NCBI RefSeq assembly: GCF_040196175.1
Contig: NZ_JBEFNF010000001.1
Span: 992,001-1,056,000 of the forward strand
DNA: 64,000 nt
From: Halospina sp040196175
Lineage (GTDB): Bacteria > Pseudomonadota > Gammaproteobacteria > Pseudomonadales > Oleiphilaceae
Direction of reading: 5' to 3'
Translations under genes and position numbers: made by a program
Notes under the pieces: model-generated
Database searches by the model: none
Seen by the model: only the letters and a program-made list of their open reading frames with translations
What the model was told of the DNA's origin: nothing
In this document: positions 25,684 to 34,297 of the stretch, in pieces
How the letters are laid out: each line of letters opens with the position of its first letter
Position numbering within the stretch: the first letter of the stretch is position 1

Positions 25684-27932
25684 TGCGAGTCGCAGTTCGA
25701 ACCCTGTGCGAATTCGCCGCAAGGACCGGCGATCTGGATTACCGCTACACCCCCTCACCCACATCGGAGGAAGGCATTGCCGGCCATGCCCGGGTCCAGG
25801 CCCGCCGGGGAACGGATTATCACAGCGAATACCAAGTCAGTGGCAGCTGCGAGGGGGTGGCGCTGACAGGCCGCATTGATGGTTATGACCCGGTCGTTGG
25901 CCGCATCGAGGAGATCAAAACCCATCGCGGTGACCTGGACCGGCTCTCCGGGGCCCAGAAGACCCTTCATCGTGCGCAGCTCCGCGCCTATGGCGCCCTG
26001 CTGTGCGACCAGGAAGGCCGGGATGAGCTAGAACTGGCCCTGATCTACTACGACACCGCTCGTGACCGGGAAACACCGCTTGTGGAGCGTGCCACACGCG
26101 CTGAGCTCCAGGGGGAGCTGCGCGCGTTAAGTGAGCGTTTCCTTACCTGGTGGCGCAATGAGGAAAGACACCGGCAAGCGCGCGATAAGGCCCTGGGTAG
26201 CCTGGGCTTTCCGCACAAACGCTTCCGCAGTGGTCAGCGGGGGCTGGCTGAAGCTGTGTATCGAAACGGCGTCAGGCACCACACTCTGATGCTTGAAGCC
26301 CCCACGGGTCTCGGCAAAACGCTGGGCACTCTCTATCCCGCCCTGATGGCGATGCCTCGGGCCAACCAGGACCGGCTCTTTTACCTTACGGCGCGTAACA
26401 CCACCCGTCGAATGGCGCTCGAGAGCATCCAGGCATTGTATGAATACCAGCAGGACCCGCTGCCCCTGCGAGTACTGGAGCTGGTGGCCAAGGAGCATGC
26501 CTGCGAACATCCGGACAAGGCCTGCCATGGTGAATCCTGCCCCCTGGCGTCGGGATTTTTCGACCGACTGCCTCTGGCCCGCGAAGCGGCTGCTAATCAC
26601 CGAGGATTGCTCACCCAGGACGTTTTGGCGGATATCGCCGCTGCTCACAACATCTGCCCTTACTTTCTGGGTCATGAGATGGCGCGCTGGAGTGATGTGA
26701 CCGTGGCGGACGTCAATCGATTTTTCGATCAAAGCGCTCTGCTGCACGGACTTGTTCGCCAGAATGACTGGAAAGCCAGTGTGCTGATCGACGAGGCCCA
26801 GAACCTGATTGATCGGGCCCGGGGCATGTACTCCGTGGAACTCAGTCAGGCGCGCCTGCTTCGGGCACGCCGTCAGCCGCCGACCGGTCTGAAGTCTCCC
26901 ATGGACCGGGTGGCCCGGGCATGGCAATCGCTCGCCAGAGAGCAGTCGGACGACACGCCGGTTTTTCTCGATGCCATCCCGCAGGCGCTTGTGGGCGCAC
27001 TGCTCGGGCTGATCTCGGCCATCACCGATTACCTCACCGAGCATCCACCGGATACCGAGTTGCAGGAACTGCTGTTCGAAAGCCTCGCCTTCACCCGGTT
27101 GGCGGAATCCTTCGGTGATCACTCGCTGTGCCAGTGGGAGAAGCAGGGGCGGGGCAAAGGAGTGCTGCGCATCCAGAACCTGATCCCGGCGGATTTCCTG
27201 GCACCACGCTTTGCGTCGGCGGACAGCCTCACGCTTTTCTCCGCCACCCTGTCGCCGGGCGTCTATCACCGGGACCTGCTTGGCCTGCCGGAGGCAACCC
27301 ATTGGCAGTCGCTACCCAGCCCTTTCAGCGCCGAGCAATTGCGGGTTCGGATGGCGCCCCATATCAGCACTCGAAAAGCGGATCGGGACGCTTCCCTCAA
27401 GCCCATAGCCCGGATCATTGCTGACCAGTTCCGCGAGAAACCGGGCAACTACCTGGCCTTTTTCAGCAGCTTCGCCTACATGGAGGCCGTCGAAAGCGCG
27501 TTGGAGGCGCAGGATTCGGAGATTCCCAGGGTCTGCCAGAGGCCTGGCATGTCCGTTGACCAGCGACACCAATTCCTAGATTCGTTTACCACGGACAGCC
27601 AAAAGGTGGGCTTCGGTGTGCTGGGCGGCATATTCGGTGAAGGCATTGATCTACCCGGTGAGCGTCTCATTGGCGCATTTATTGTCACGCTCGGTCTACC
27701 GCCTTTTGATCCCTGGCATGAGGTCCTGAAAGAACGGCTCCAGCGGCGTTTCTCTGCAGGCTATGAGTACACTTACCTCTATCCGGGGCTGCAGAAGGTT
27801 GCCCAGGCAGCGGGGCGGGTCATCCGAACCGACAGGGACGAGGGCCTCATCTGGCTTATTGATGATCGATTTGCCTTGCCGCGAGTCCGACAGATGCTGC
27901 CGGGGTGGTGGTTTGGTGTTCCTACTGAGTGA
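25683..27932 (+). CDS. XPD/DinG-family helicase with N-terminal RecB/Cas4-like nuclease domain
   Basis: 749 residues in two parts. Residues 1-165 form a PD-(D/E)XK nuclease of the RecB/Cas4 type: His35 (GIAGH), Asp66 (GRIDGYD), Glu77-x-Lys79 (EEIKTHR) and Gln99-x3-Tyr103. The rest is an iron-sulfur SF2 helicase: Walker A EAPTGLGKTLG (205-215), four cysteines for a 4Fe-4S cluster (274, 281, 286, 325), Walker B LIDEAQNL (370) and motif VI QAAGRVIRTDRDEG near the C-terminus. Predicted polarity is 5'-3'. Both active sites look intact. It is coupled to the FAN1-like nuclease upstream, pointing to a two-protein DNA repair module for cross-links or flapped intermediates. Confidence 0.87.
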   Translation: MRVAVRTLCEFAARTGDLDYRYTPSPTSEEGIAGHARVQARRGTDYHSEYQVSGSCEGVALTGRIDGYDPVVGRIEEIKTHRGDLDRLSGAQKTLHRAQLRAYGALLCDQEGRDELELALIYYDTARDRETPLVERATRAELQGELRALSERFLTWWRNEERHRQARDKALGSLGFPHKRFRSGQRGLAEAVYRNGVRHHTLMLEAPTGLGKTLGTLYPALMAMPRANQDRLFYLTARNTTRRMALESIQALYEYQQDPLPLRVLELVAKEHACEHPDKACHGESCPLASGFFDRLPLAREAAANHRGLLTQDVLADIAAAHNICPYFLGHEMARWSDVTVADVNRFFDQSALLHGLVRQNDWKASVLIDEAQNLIDRARGMYSVELSQARLLRARRQPPTGLKSPMDRVARAWQSLAREQSDDTPVFLDAIPQALVGALLGLISAITDYLTEHPPDTELQELLFESLAFTRLAESFGDHSLCQWEKQGRGKGVLRIQNLIPADFLAPRFASADSLTLFSATLSPGVYHRDLLGLPEATHWQSLPSPFSAEQLRVRMAPHISTRKADRDASLKPIARIIADQFREKPGNYLAFFSSFAYMEAVESALEAQDSEIPRVCQRPGMSVDQRHQFLDSFTTDSQKVGFGVLGGIFGEGIDLPGERLIGAFIVTLGLPPFDPWHEVLKERLQRRFSAGYEYTYLYPGLQKVAQAAGRVIRTDRDEGLIWLIDDRFALPRVRQMLPGWWFGVPTE

Positions 27933-28006
27933 CTCTGAACACCAGTTGCAGCGTTACTCATGCGTCATTAATATTCAAAAAATATGTATGTTAGCAGGGC
28001 TATCGG

Positions 28007-28117
28007 ATGAGCATCGATGCGGATGTCGTCGACGCAACGCGGGACGATCTGGCTGATATACTCGCGAAACAGGAGACCTTTCTTTACGTGGATGTGCCGA
28101 AACTCGGGCTTTTCTGA
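28007..28117 (+). other. Short 36-codon frame coupled to the norE remnant
   Basis: Starts MSIDADVVDATRDDLADIL and ends in TGA, which overlaps the ATG of the norE remnant (TGATG). Its acidic helical residues look protein-like. It may be the truncated start of a gene that once preceded norE, or a small protein. I do not recognise it. Confidence 0.3.
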
Positions 28118-28415
28118 TGGAGGATCCAGAAACCGAAAACAGTGACTGGGGGCCCTGGCGTCGTTGCCCGGCAATCCGCTGATGTGGGTGCTGATTCTCG
28201 GCGCATTGGCGGATAACAGGGTCACTGCGTGCAGACGCTGGCTGATCGCCGGTCTGGCTCTGGAAAGCCTTTTCTGTGTCGTCAAGGTCGTGGAGTACGG
28301 ATTCAAGATGGATCAGGGGCTGACGCCTGCCACTAATACCTTCTTCACTTATTACTACATGCTGACGGGCTTCCACTTTAACGACTCTGGTCGTATTTGC
28401 AGGCTACACGCTGAG
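28117..28415 (+). pseudogene. norE: norE-like remnant (cytochrome c oxidase subunit III family)
   Basis: The start MEDPETENSDWGPWR is followed, after a change of frame near 28155, by SLPGNPLMWVLILGALADN, then VVKVVEYGFKMDQGLTP and TNTFFTYYYMLTGFHF. These match the first, third and fourth conserved blocks of NorE, a small oxidase-subunit-III-like protein that accompanies nitric oxide reductase. About 70 residues between the first helix and the VEYG block are missing, and the sequence loses homology after GFHF. No other nor, nir or nos gene is in the window. It points to past denitrification that has been lost, or to a stray fragment. Confidence 0.7.
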
Positions 28416-28459
28416 CCAACCAGGTATTATAGGTTAAACCACAGCGGCACCTGAAAGGC

Positions 28460-28804
28460 TCAAGTGAAGGCGATGCGGGTGCCATGAGCCAGCATCTCGT
28501 CCTGATTCGGGGCATGACCCGAGACGCCGATCATTTCATCACCACACTGATCACTCCAGGTGAGAACACCATGAGTCAGGCCAATACTGCCAAGTAGATC
28601 CCGGATCTTGCCGGTTCCGTGAAAAGTGAGCGTGCGACCCTGATCGTCACACAGCTGGGTGTTGCTGTCGCCATCGTGGATGCGCACTGTGTAAATGCCA
28701 TCCATGGATTGCACCTCGACCAAGGGCGATAGACCCTGGGAAATGGCATTGGACAGCTGTTTCAGGGTTACGTGGTTGCCAAGCTGGTAGGCTTCGATAG
28801 CCAT
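28460..28804 (-). CDS. DUF6482-like small protein
   Basis: 114 residues, acidic, without signal peptide or TM helix. Recognisable pieces are YTVRIHDGDSNTQLCDDQGR and TWSDQCGDEMIGV. The pattern resembles the DUF6482 family of small proteins found in Halomonas and Marinobacter-type bacteria, whose role is unknown. It is encoded 81 bp after the MocR regulator on the same strand. Confidence 0.55.
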   Translation of the reverse strand: MAIEAYQLGNHVTLKQLSNAISQGLSPLVEVQSMDGIYTVRIHDGDSNTQLCDDQGRTLTFHGTGKIRDLLGSIGLTHGVLTWSDQCGDEMIGVSGHAPNQDEMLAHGTRIAFT

Positions 28805-28885
28805 GATGCCGCCTCTCTAATCTGATGGTTCGTTGTAGATTAAAACTTGCACGGTTCTGAAAGCAATTCCTGAACTGCCCTTTAC

Positions 28886-30304
28886 TCAGAGCCGTTTTCG
28901 GGTGAGGCGTCCCAGCCTTGCGATGGCTGCGTCGACACGGTCCGCATCCGCGACCCCGCAGTTCACCCTGAGATACCGCTGGAACCGATCTGTTGGGGAA
29001 AACAGGGGGCCGGGCGCTATGCTGATCCCTTCGTTGAGCGCCTGCTGCTGTAGATTGAGTGTGTTCGCAGGGTCCGGAAGCTCCACCCAGAGAACAAACC
29101 CCCCCCGTGGCCGGCTGACGCGGCTCCCCCGCGGAAAGTGCTCCTGGATGCCCCGGGCAACCCGGTTGACCTGGCGCTGATAGATCCGCCGGATTCGCCG
29201 CAGGTAACGATCGTAACCGCCCTGATCCAGAAAACGCGCTAACGCAAGCGTCTGCAGTGTTGGGGCAGCCTGGTTGGTCGCATACTTGAGATAGGTGAGC
29301 TGTTCCCGGTAGCGCCCGGGAACCGCCCAACCAATACGCATACCGGAACCAAGCGTCTTGGAGAAGGAGCTGCAGTACAGAACACCACCGTCTGAGTCCC
29401 AGGCCTTAGCCGCCCAGGGGCGCTCACCACTGAATCCCAGCTCGCCATAGATGTCATCCTCAATAAGCGGAATAGCATGATCCGCCAGCAGCTTGACCGT
29501 GGATTCCTTACGGGCATTTGAGGCGAGGTGGCCCAATGGGTTGCCGTAGTTGGGCATCGCCACGCAGGCCTGTATGGGCCAACGCTGGATGGCGCTTTCC
29601 AGGGTTTCTGGGTGGATGCCGCCTCCGGGATCGGTGGGCAGTTCCAGTGCCCGCATGCCCTGAGATTCAATAGCCTGAAGAATTCCATAATAGGTAGGGG
29701 ACTCGATGGCGATTATATCACCCGGGCTGGCTACGGCTCTCAGACTCAACGAAATTGCTTCCTGGCAGCCATTGGTGATGACTACGTCATCCGGGCTGAT
29801 ATGGGACCCCGCAGCCGCCATGCGTCGTGCGACCTGAACACGCAAAGACTCATCACCGGGTGGAAAATCGTAAACTGCGACACGGTTGCGGTGAACCCGA
29901 CGCGCATGGCCGATGCAGCGGTCCAGAGCGGTCAGCGGTAGCAGTTGGGGATCGGGCACGGCTGTTCCGAGCGGCAGGATTCCTGGGGTGCCGTGATGCC
30001 GGATCAGCTCCAGAACGCGTGCCTGACCAGTAACCAGTGTTGGGCCATCTTCGGTGCTTTCCGGTTTGCGCCATTCAGCTGGCGCCGCATCAGGTTCCTG
30101 GACGAAAAACCCCGAACGGGGGCGGGCACGGATAATACCGCGGTCCTCAAGCAGTTGGCAGGCTTCAACCGCCGTAGCCAGACTCACACCGAATTGCTGG
30201 GAAAGCTTCCTGACACCAGGTAGTCGGTCGCCGGGGCTGTAGACATTGTCCTCAATTTGCTGGGCAATCTGTCCGGCCACATCTTCATAGAGCCATTTAG
30301 TCAT
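28886..30304 (-). CDS. MocR/PdxR-type GntR regulator with aminotransferase domain
   Basis: 472 residues. An N-terminal GntR winged helix (about 5-75, with PGDRLPGVRKLSQQFGVS and LEDRGIIRARPRSGFFV) is followed by a fold-type I aminotransferase domain. The PLP lysine lies in SSFSKTLGSGMRIGW (about 310). The conserved Asn/Asp/Tyr residues are in PNYGNPLG, LIEDDIYGEL and SPTYYG. Such proteins are transcription factors that sense PLP or an amino-compound, not working enzymes. Targets are usually neighbouring divergent genes. Here the divergent gene is the glycine methyltransferase 320 bp away, a possible but unproven target. Confidence 0.88.
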   Translation of the reverse strand: MTKWLYEDVAGQIAQQIEDNVYSPGDRLPGVRKLSQQFGVSLATAVEACQLLEDRGIIRARPRSGFFVQEPDAAPAEWRKPESTEDGPTLVTGQARVLELIRHHGTPGILPLGTAVPDPQLLPLTALDRCIGHARRVHRNRVAVYDFPPGDESLRVQVARRMAAAGSHISPDDVVITNGCQEAISLSLRAVASPGDIIAIESPTYYGILQAIESQGMRALELPTDPGGGIHPETLESAIQRWPIQACVAMPNYGNPLGHLASNARKESTVKLLADHAIPLIEDDIYGELGFSGERPWAAKAWDSDGGVLYCSSFSKTLGSGMRIGWAVPGRYREQLTYLKYATNQAAPTLQTLALARFLDQGGYDRYLRRIRRIYQRQVNRVARGIQEHFPRGSRVSRPRGGFVLWVELPDPANTLNLQQQALNEGISIAPGPLFSPTDRFQRYLRVNCGVADADRVDAAIARLGRLTRKRL

Positions 30305-30623
30305 TAGTACGTCCAGATAGGTGATTGGGTCGCTTCCATAAGGGGAAACCGAAAACTGTTATGGTTTCTTTTTTACGTTTCTGCATCTGTACCGTCAAAC
30401 AGGATCCGCGTAGAGTTCGTCTTGGTCGTGGTCGGACGCCGGCATCAAACCCGCCCGGCGTTCCCGTTCCCATCGCTGGCCAGCCTGGTCCTTCAGGCGG
30501 TGGTGCCAACCACCTACCGATGGGGAAGCGGTATGCAACACCTGCATACGGTAACCACGGCAGGACTCCCTAAAAGATTCAAGCGGATGCTCCTGCGGAC
30601 CAATTTTCAAGGAGAAATGAATC
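30305..30623. promoter_or_regulatory. Divergent control region of mocR and the glycine methyltransferase
   Basis: 319 bp without a supported gene. It must hold the promoters of both flanking genes. Two hairpins lie close to the methyltransferase: GGTGG/CCACC around 30499-30514 and a perfect GTATGCA-ACACC-TGCATAC at 30531-30549. AAGGAG precedes the ATG at 30624. The long structured leader could be an RNA control element or a protein operator. It does not match a riboswitch class I know. Confidence 0.4.
30531..30549 (+). promoter_or_regulatory. Inverted repeat in leader of the glycine methyltransferase
   Basis: A perfect 7-bp inverted repeat GTATGCA/TGCATAC with a five-base gap, 75 bp before the ATG. 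It has no T-run, so it is not a terminator. It may be an operator (for example for the divergent MocR) or an mRNA hairpin. Confidence 0.4.
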
Positions 30624-31400
30624 ATGACAGCTGTAGAAAATGCGAATGCCGGCGAGCAGTACGAGCAGTATACGCCCAGTTTTGCGGAATACTGGGATGA
30701 TCTGGTCGGCTGGGATGATCGCCTGGAGCGCGATGGACCATTCTACGAACGGCTGCTTAGGGCCCACGGTGCAAAAGATGTCGCCGACGTTGCCACTGGC
30801 ACCGGCGTCAATGGGGTGGCCCTCGCGTTGGCGGGCTTCAACGTCACCGCCACTGACGGTTCAGATAACATGCTGGAAAAGGCCCGGGAGAACGCCAAGG
30901 CGCGTGGCGCGACTTTCGCTGATTCCCGCGTTGCTGACTGGCTGACTCTGGACGATACTCTGGGCAAGGAAAAATACGATGCCATCGTATGCCTCGGTAA
31001 CTCCTTTACCCACCTGTTTGACCACGAGCAACGCCGCGATGCCCTGCACGCCATGTTCCGGACACTGCGCCCGGGCGGCATGCTGATCATCGATCACCGT
31101 AACTACGACACCATGCTGGACGAGGGCTACAGCTCCAAGCATACATACAACTATTGCGGTGACGGTGTGGATGTAGGCCCGGCCCAGCTGCATCGTCGCC
31201 TGGCCCAGTTCCATTACACCTTCAAGGACGGCCGCACTTTCCAGCTCAATATGTATCCGCTGCGTCAGAACTACGTGACACACCTTCTTGAAGACGCAGG
31301 CTTCGTCAACGTTGAGCGCTATGGCGATATGCAGCGTCCGTTCATCCTGAACCAGGTGGACTTCATCCAGCAGGTTGCCTTCCGTCCGCCGGAAGCCTGA
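30624..31400 (+). CDS. Glycine/sarcosine N-methyltransferase-like enzyme
   Basis: A 258-residue class I SAM methyltransferase. The SAM loop is VATGTGVNGVALALAGF, followed by the acidic end of strand 2 (ATDGS) and VCLGNSFTHLF. The stretches LIIDHRNYDTMLDEGY and HTYNYCGDGVDV, and LNMYPLRQNY further on, match the glycine/sarcosine N-methyltransferases of extreme halophiles, which carry out the first steps from glycine to the osmolyte betaine. The second enzyme (dimethylglycine methyltransferase) is not adjacent, so whether betaine is the end product is open. It has a strong SD (AAGGAG) and is a single-gene unit closed by a strong terminator. Confidence 0.82.
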   Translation: MTAVENANAGEQYEQYTPSFAEYWDDLVGWDDRLERDGPFYERLLRAHGAKDVADVATGTGVNGVALALAGFNVTATDGSDNMLEKARENAKARGATFADSRVADWLTLDDTLGKEKYDAIVCLGNSFTHLFDHEQRRDALHAMFRTLRPGGMLIIDHRNYDTMLDEGYSSKHTYNYCGDGVDVGPAQLHRRLAQFHYTFKDGRTFQLNMYPLRQNYVTHLLEDAGFVNVERYGDMQRPFILNQVDFIQQVAFRPPEA

Positions 31401-31416
31401 AATCTGCTGAATGACT

Positions 31417-31458
31417 AAGTAGAAAACCCCACGGCTCCGGCCGTGGGGTTTTCTACTT
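31417..31458. terminator. Strong rho-independent terminator
   Basis: A perfect 19-bp stem (AAGTAGAAAACCCCACGGC and its complement) around a TCCG tetraloop, with AAAA on the left arm and TTTT on the right arm. It ends the glycine methyltransferase transcript and is symmetrical, so it would work in both directions. It isolates tRNA-Leu from upstream transcription. Confidence 0.9.
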
Positions 31459-31470
31459 AAGGGGTATCGA

Positions 31471-31499
31471 TTGCGTTTGCTGGCAGGGGTTTATACAAT
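31471..31499 (+). promoter_or_regulatory. Promoter of tRNA-Leu
   Basis: TTGCGT (31471-31476), a 17-bp spacer and TACAAT (31494-31499), identical in the -10 box to the tRNA-Gly promoter. The predicted start is only a few bases before the tRNA. Confidence 0.7.
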
Positions 31500-31511
31500 T
31501 CGTCTGCTTAT

Positions 31512-31597
31512 GCGGCTGTGGTGGAATGGGTAGACACTAGCGACTTAAAATCGCTTGCCTTTATGGCGTGCCGGTTCAAGTCCGGCCAGCCGCACCA
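31512..31597 (+). tRNA. tRNA-Leu (TAA)
   Basis: An 86-base class II tRNA with a long variable arm. The acceptor stem GCGGCTG pairs with CAGCCGC, the discriminator is A, CCA is encoded, the anticodon loop ACTTAAAAT gives TAA, and the T-loop is GGTTCAAGTCC. A run of eight T (31601-31608) follows and can act as terminator. It corresponds to E. coli leuZ, normally directly after tRNA-Cys. Here it is 8 kb away with its own promoter. Confidence 0.97.
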
Positions 31598-31621
31598 TCC
31601 TTTTTTTTGTTGAATGCTGTC

Positions 31622-34297
31622 TCAGCGTACGAGTTCGTTAGCCCGGGCCTCATTGCCTGCTTCCCGGTGGGCTTCGGCGAGATGCTCCCTGATTTCAATG
31701 GCATCCGGCGCCAACTCGTGGGCCGATTCAAGCACCTCGATGCTTTTGCCGACATTGCCATTGCGGAAAAGTATCCATCCGTAGGTGTCCACAATGGAAG
31801 CAGCTTCCGGATTGTTGTTGTACGCTTTTTGCGCCAGTTCCAGTGCCCGTTCCGGATCGTCTTCATGAATCAGCCAGGCGAGGTTGTTCAGTGCAACCGC
31901 ATTCTCTGGTGACAGCTCAAGCGTGCGTTTGTAGGCCTGGCGGGCAGCTTTCAGGTTGTCCGCGCTCTGCTCAAGCATGGCCAGGTCAAGATGAAGGCGG
32001 GAGGTCTTCGGGAAGCGCTTGATCGCTCCCTCAAGCACATCAATCGCGCGCCGTTCGCGGTCTGCTTGGCGCAGCGCGCGGACCTGATGCACAACAGTCT
32101 GTGGGGAATCGGCCTTATCCCTTGCAAGCTGGTACAGGTCAACAGCCTGGTCGTAACGACCCTGATCCGCCATGTATTCAGCCTCCAGCAGGAAGGGCCG
32201 GGCAGAGTCCGGGTGCTGGGTCTTAGTCGTGCGCAGGATATCACGGGCATCTGAGGCTCGGTCCGCTTCAAACTGGAGGCGGGCCTCAAACAGGGCGAGG
32301 CTTTCATGTTTGCCATAGTGTTGCCGGCCCTGGCGCACCAGGGCCCTGGTGCGGTCGTTTTTGCCTTGGCGCTCGGCAGTACGGGCAGCGGTCAAATAAG
32401 CACCGGCAATCATCGAGGCTTGCTGCCTGCTGTCATTAAGGCGGTCTTCGATCGCGGTAACCAGCTCGGAAGCCCGTTCATCATTGCCACGGTTCAGGGC
32501 CGCCTCAAGCAGATAGCGAAGCGGTGCGGTCGCTGATTCGCTTTGGTCCGCGATGCGCGCCAGGAATGCGCGGGCCGTATCTTCTGCATCGTGGTTCGCG
32601 GCAATGGAGACAAAATCCTGAATATAGGCGGAGTTATCCGGCGCAAGCTCAATGGCACGGCGCAAGTGCTCAAGGGCAGGATCCGCGTTGCCGGCCCTGG
32701 CCTCCAGAGCGCCCAGGGCATGGTGACTAGCCGGTGAATCATCCATCTTGATGGCTTGCCGGTAACGTTCGCGAGCGGTTGCGGACTCCCCGCGGAGCTG
32801 AGCAAGGTCGCCTGCGAGGTTGCGGGCGAACACGCTGTCGGGCTGGTCCTCAAGCCATTGATTCACAACCTCGCTGGCTGTTTCGTGATCGCCGTTTTCC
32901 GCGAAGAGACGGGCGAGTAACGCGCGCGGCTGCTGAGCCGCAGGTGTCTTTTCAATGGCGGTCTCAAGCTGTTCACGGGCCTCTCCATGCTCGCCCTGCG
33001 CCGCCAGATACCGGGCAAATCGAACCCGAAGATCCGTGTTGTCCGGAGCCATCGTCAGAGACTGTTCAATCAGGTCCCGCCCCAGCTGACTTTCTCCACT
33101 GCTCAGTGCCGCGATACCAATCAGTGCCACCACGCCAGGGTCATTGCCCTCAGGATCGAGGTTCTCCAGCATCTTTCGGGCTTGTTCCGGACGTTGCAGC
33201 TGTATCCGGGCGGCTGCCAGCATCTTGGTCAATTCACCGGACTCTGCCTTGTCAGAGTATTCAGCCAGCAGTGGCTCGGCATCGTCCATGCGCCCCTGCT
33301 GAAAGCGGATGACCCCTAAGAGGATACCGGCCTGGTCATGACCGGGAGCCTGGGCAAGAACCTCTTCAAGATGACCGGCGGCTGTTTCAAAATTGCCTTC
33401 GCTATAGGCCTCACGAGCAGCGTCCATGCCAGAGCGCAACGTCCCGGGTGCCGAGTTAGCCAGCATCTCTTCGTACACGAAAGCCTGGGAGGCATTGCCA
33501 TTCTCGCGCAGCACTTCGATCAGGGCGGTGATGGTTTCGTACTTACGGCGCGTCATCACATCATAGCGCCCAATGTCCTCAAGAGCCTTAGTGTAGGCTT
33601 CAGCGGCCGCCTCATTTCGGCCTTCCTGATGGGCGACCTGCCCCCGCCAGAGCCAGACTTCCGCATCCTTCGCGTTCTGCTGCTTTGCCGCTTTCAGGTG
33701 GTCACGAGCCTTTGCGGTGTTACCCTGCTGCCAGGCAAGCCGTGACAGACCCAGATGAGCCATGACCGCGCCCGAGTCGGCGTTCAGGACCTGTTCGTAG
33801 GCATCTCTGGCAGCGGTGGTATTGCCTGCTTGGCGATGGGCATCCCCGGTGAGACGCTGCGCCTTCAGTTTCTGGCTCTGCTCCGGGTCACGAAGTGCGC
33901 TGAGGGCCTCAATGGCACCCTGCCAGTTCTCCTGGATCAGCCTTGCGCGAGCACGTGCCAGCGCCATGCGGTTGAGGTTGCCACGGTGCTCAGGGTTGTC
34001 ACGGTCAATACGTTTGGCCAGTTCATCAAGCCGGCGCTCCGCGGTTCCACCATCACCGGCAGTGATCAGGTTATTGATTACGAGAAAGTAGGGCTCAAAC
34101 TGCTCCGGTTGCAGATCCATGGCATTGCGGGCTTCCTGGGTGCTTGCCTTGAGCTCGCCCTGATCCTGAAAGAAGCGTGCCTGATCCATGTGGCTCAGGT
34201 ATTCGACTTCCGCCTGGCTCATCTGGTCATCATTGCTGCAACCAGCCAGAGCCGCGAGCAGCAGTAATAGCACCGGCCAGGATTGGCGATGTTTCAT
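31622..34297 (-). CDS. prsT: PrsT-like TPR lipoprotein of PEP-CTERM/exosortase system
   Basis: 891 residues. The N-terminus is a lipoprotein signal with lipobox LAGC (Cys20). The rest is a long array of tetratricopeptide repeats, for example DAYEQVLNADSGAVMAHLGLSRL and LELSPENAVALNNLAWLIHE. Size, lipobox and the neighbours prsR and prsK match PrsT, the outer-membrane-side TPR protein of exosortase-linked exopolysaccharide systems. It probably scaffolds polymer assembly or export. Its ATG overlaps the prsR stop by four bases. Confidence 0.85.
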   Translation of the reverse strand: MKHRQSWPVLLLLLAALAGCSNDDQMSQAEVEYLSHMDQARFFQDQGELKASTQEARNAMDLQPEQFEPYFLVINNLITAGDGGTAERRLDELAKRIDRDNPEHRGNLNRMALARARARLIQENWQGAIEALSALRDPEQSQKLKAQRLTGDAHRQAGNTTAARDAYEQVLNADSGAVMAHLGLSRLAWQQGNTAKARDHLKAAKQQNAKDAEVWLWRGQVAHQEGRNEAAAEAYTKALEDIGRYDVMTRRKYETITALIEVLRENGNASQAFVYEEMLANSAPGTLRSGMDAAREAYSEGNFETAAGHLEEVLAQAPGHDQAGILLGVIRFQQGRMDDAEPLLAEYSDKAESGELTKMLAAARIQLQRPEQARKMLENLDPEGNDPGVVALIGIAALSSGESQLGRDLIEQSLTMAPDNTDLRVRFARYLAAQGEHGEAREQLETAIEKTPAAQQPRALLARLFAENGDHETASEVVNQWLEDQPDSVFARNLAGDLAQLRGESATARERYRQAIKMDDSPASHHALGALEARAGNADPALEHLRRAIELAPDNSAYIQDFVSIAANHDAEDTARAFLARIADQSESATAPLRYLLEAALNRGNDERASELVTAIEDRLNDSRQQASMIAGAYLTAARTAERQGKNDRTRALVRQGRQHYGKHESLALFEARLQFEADRASDARDILRTTKTQHPDSARPFLLEAEYMADQGRYDQAVDLYQLARDKADSPQTVVHQVRALRQADRERRAIDVLEGAIKRFPKTSRLHLDLAMLEQSADNLKAARQAYKRTLELSPENAVALNNLAWLIHEDDPERALELAQKAYNNNPEAASIVDTYGWILFRNGNVGKSIEVLESAHELAPDAIEIREHLAEAHREAGNEARANELVR

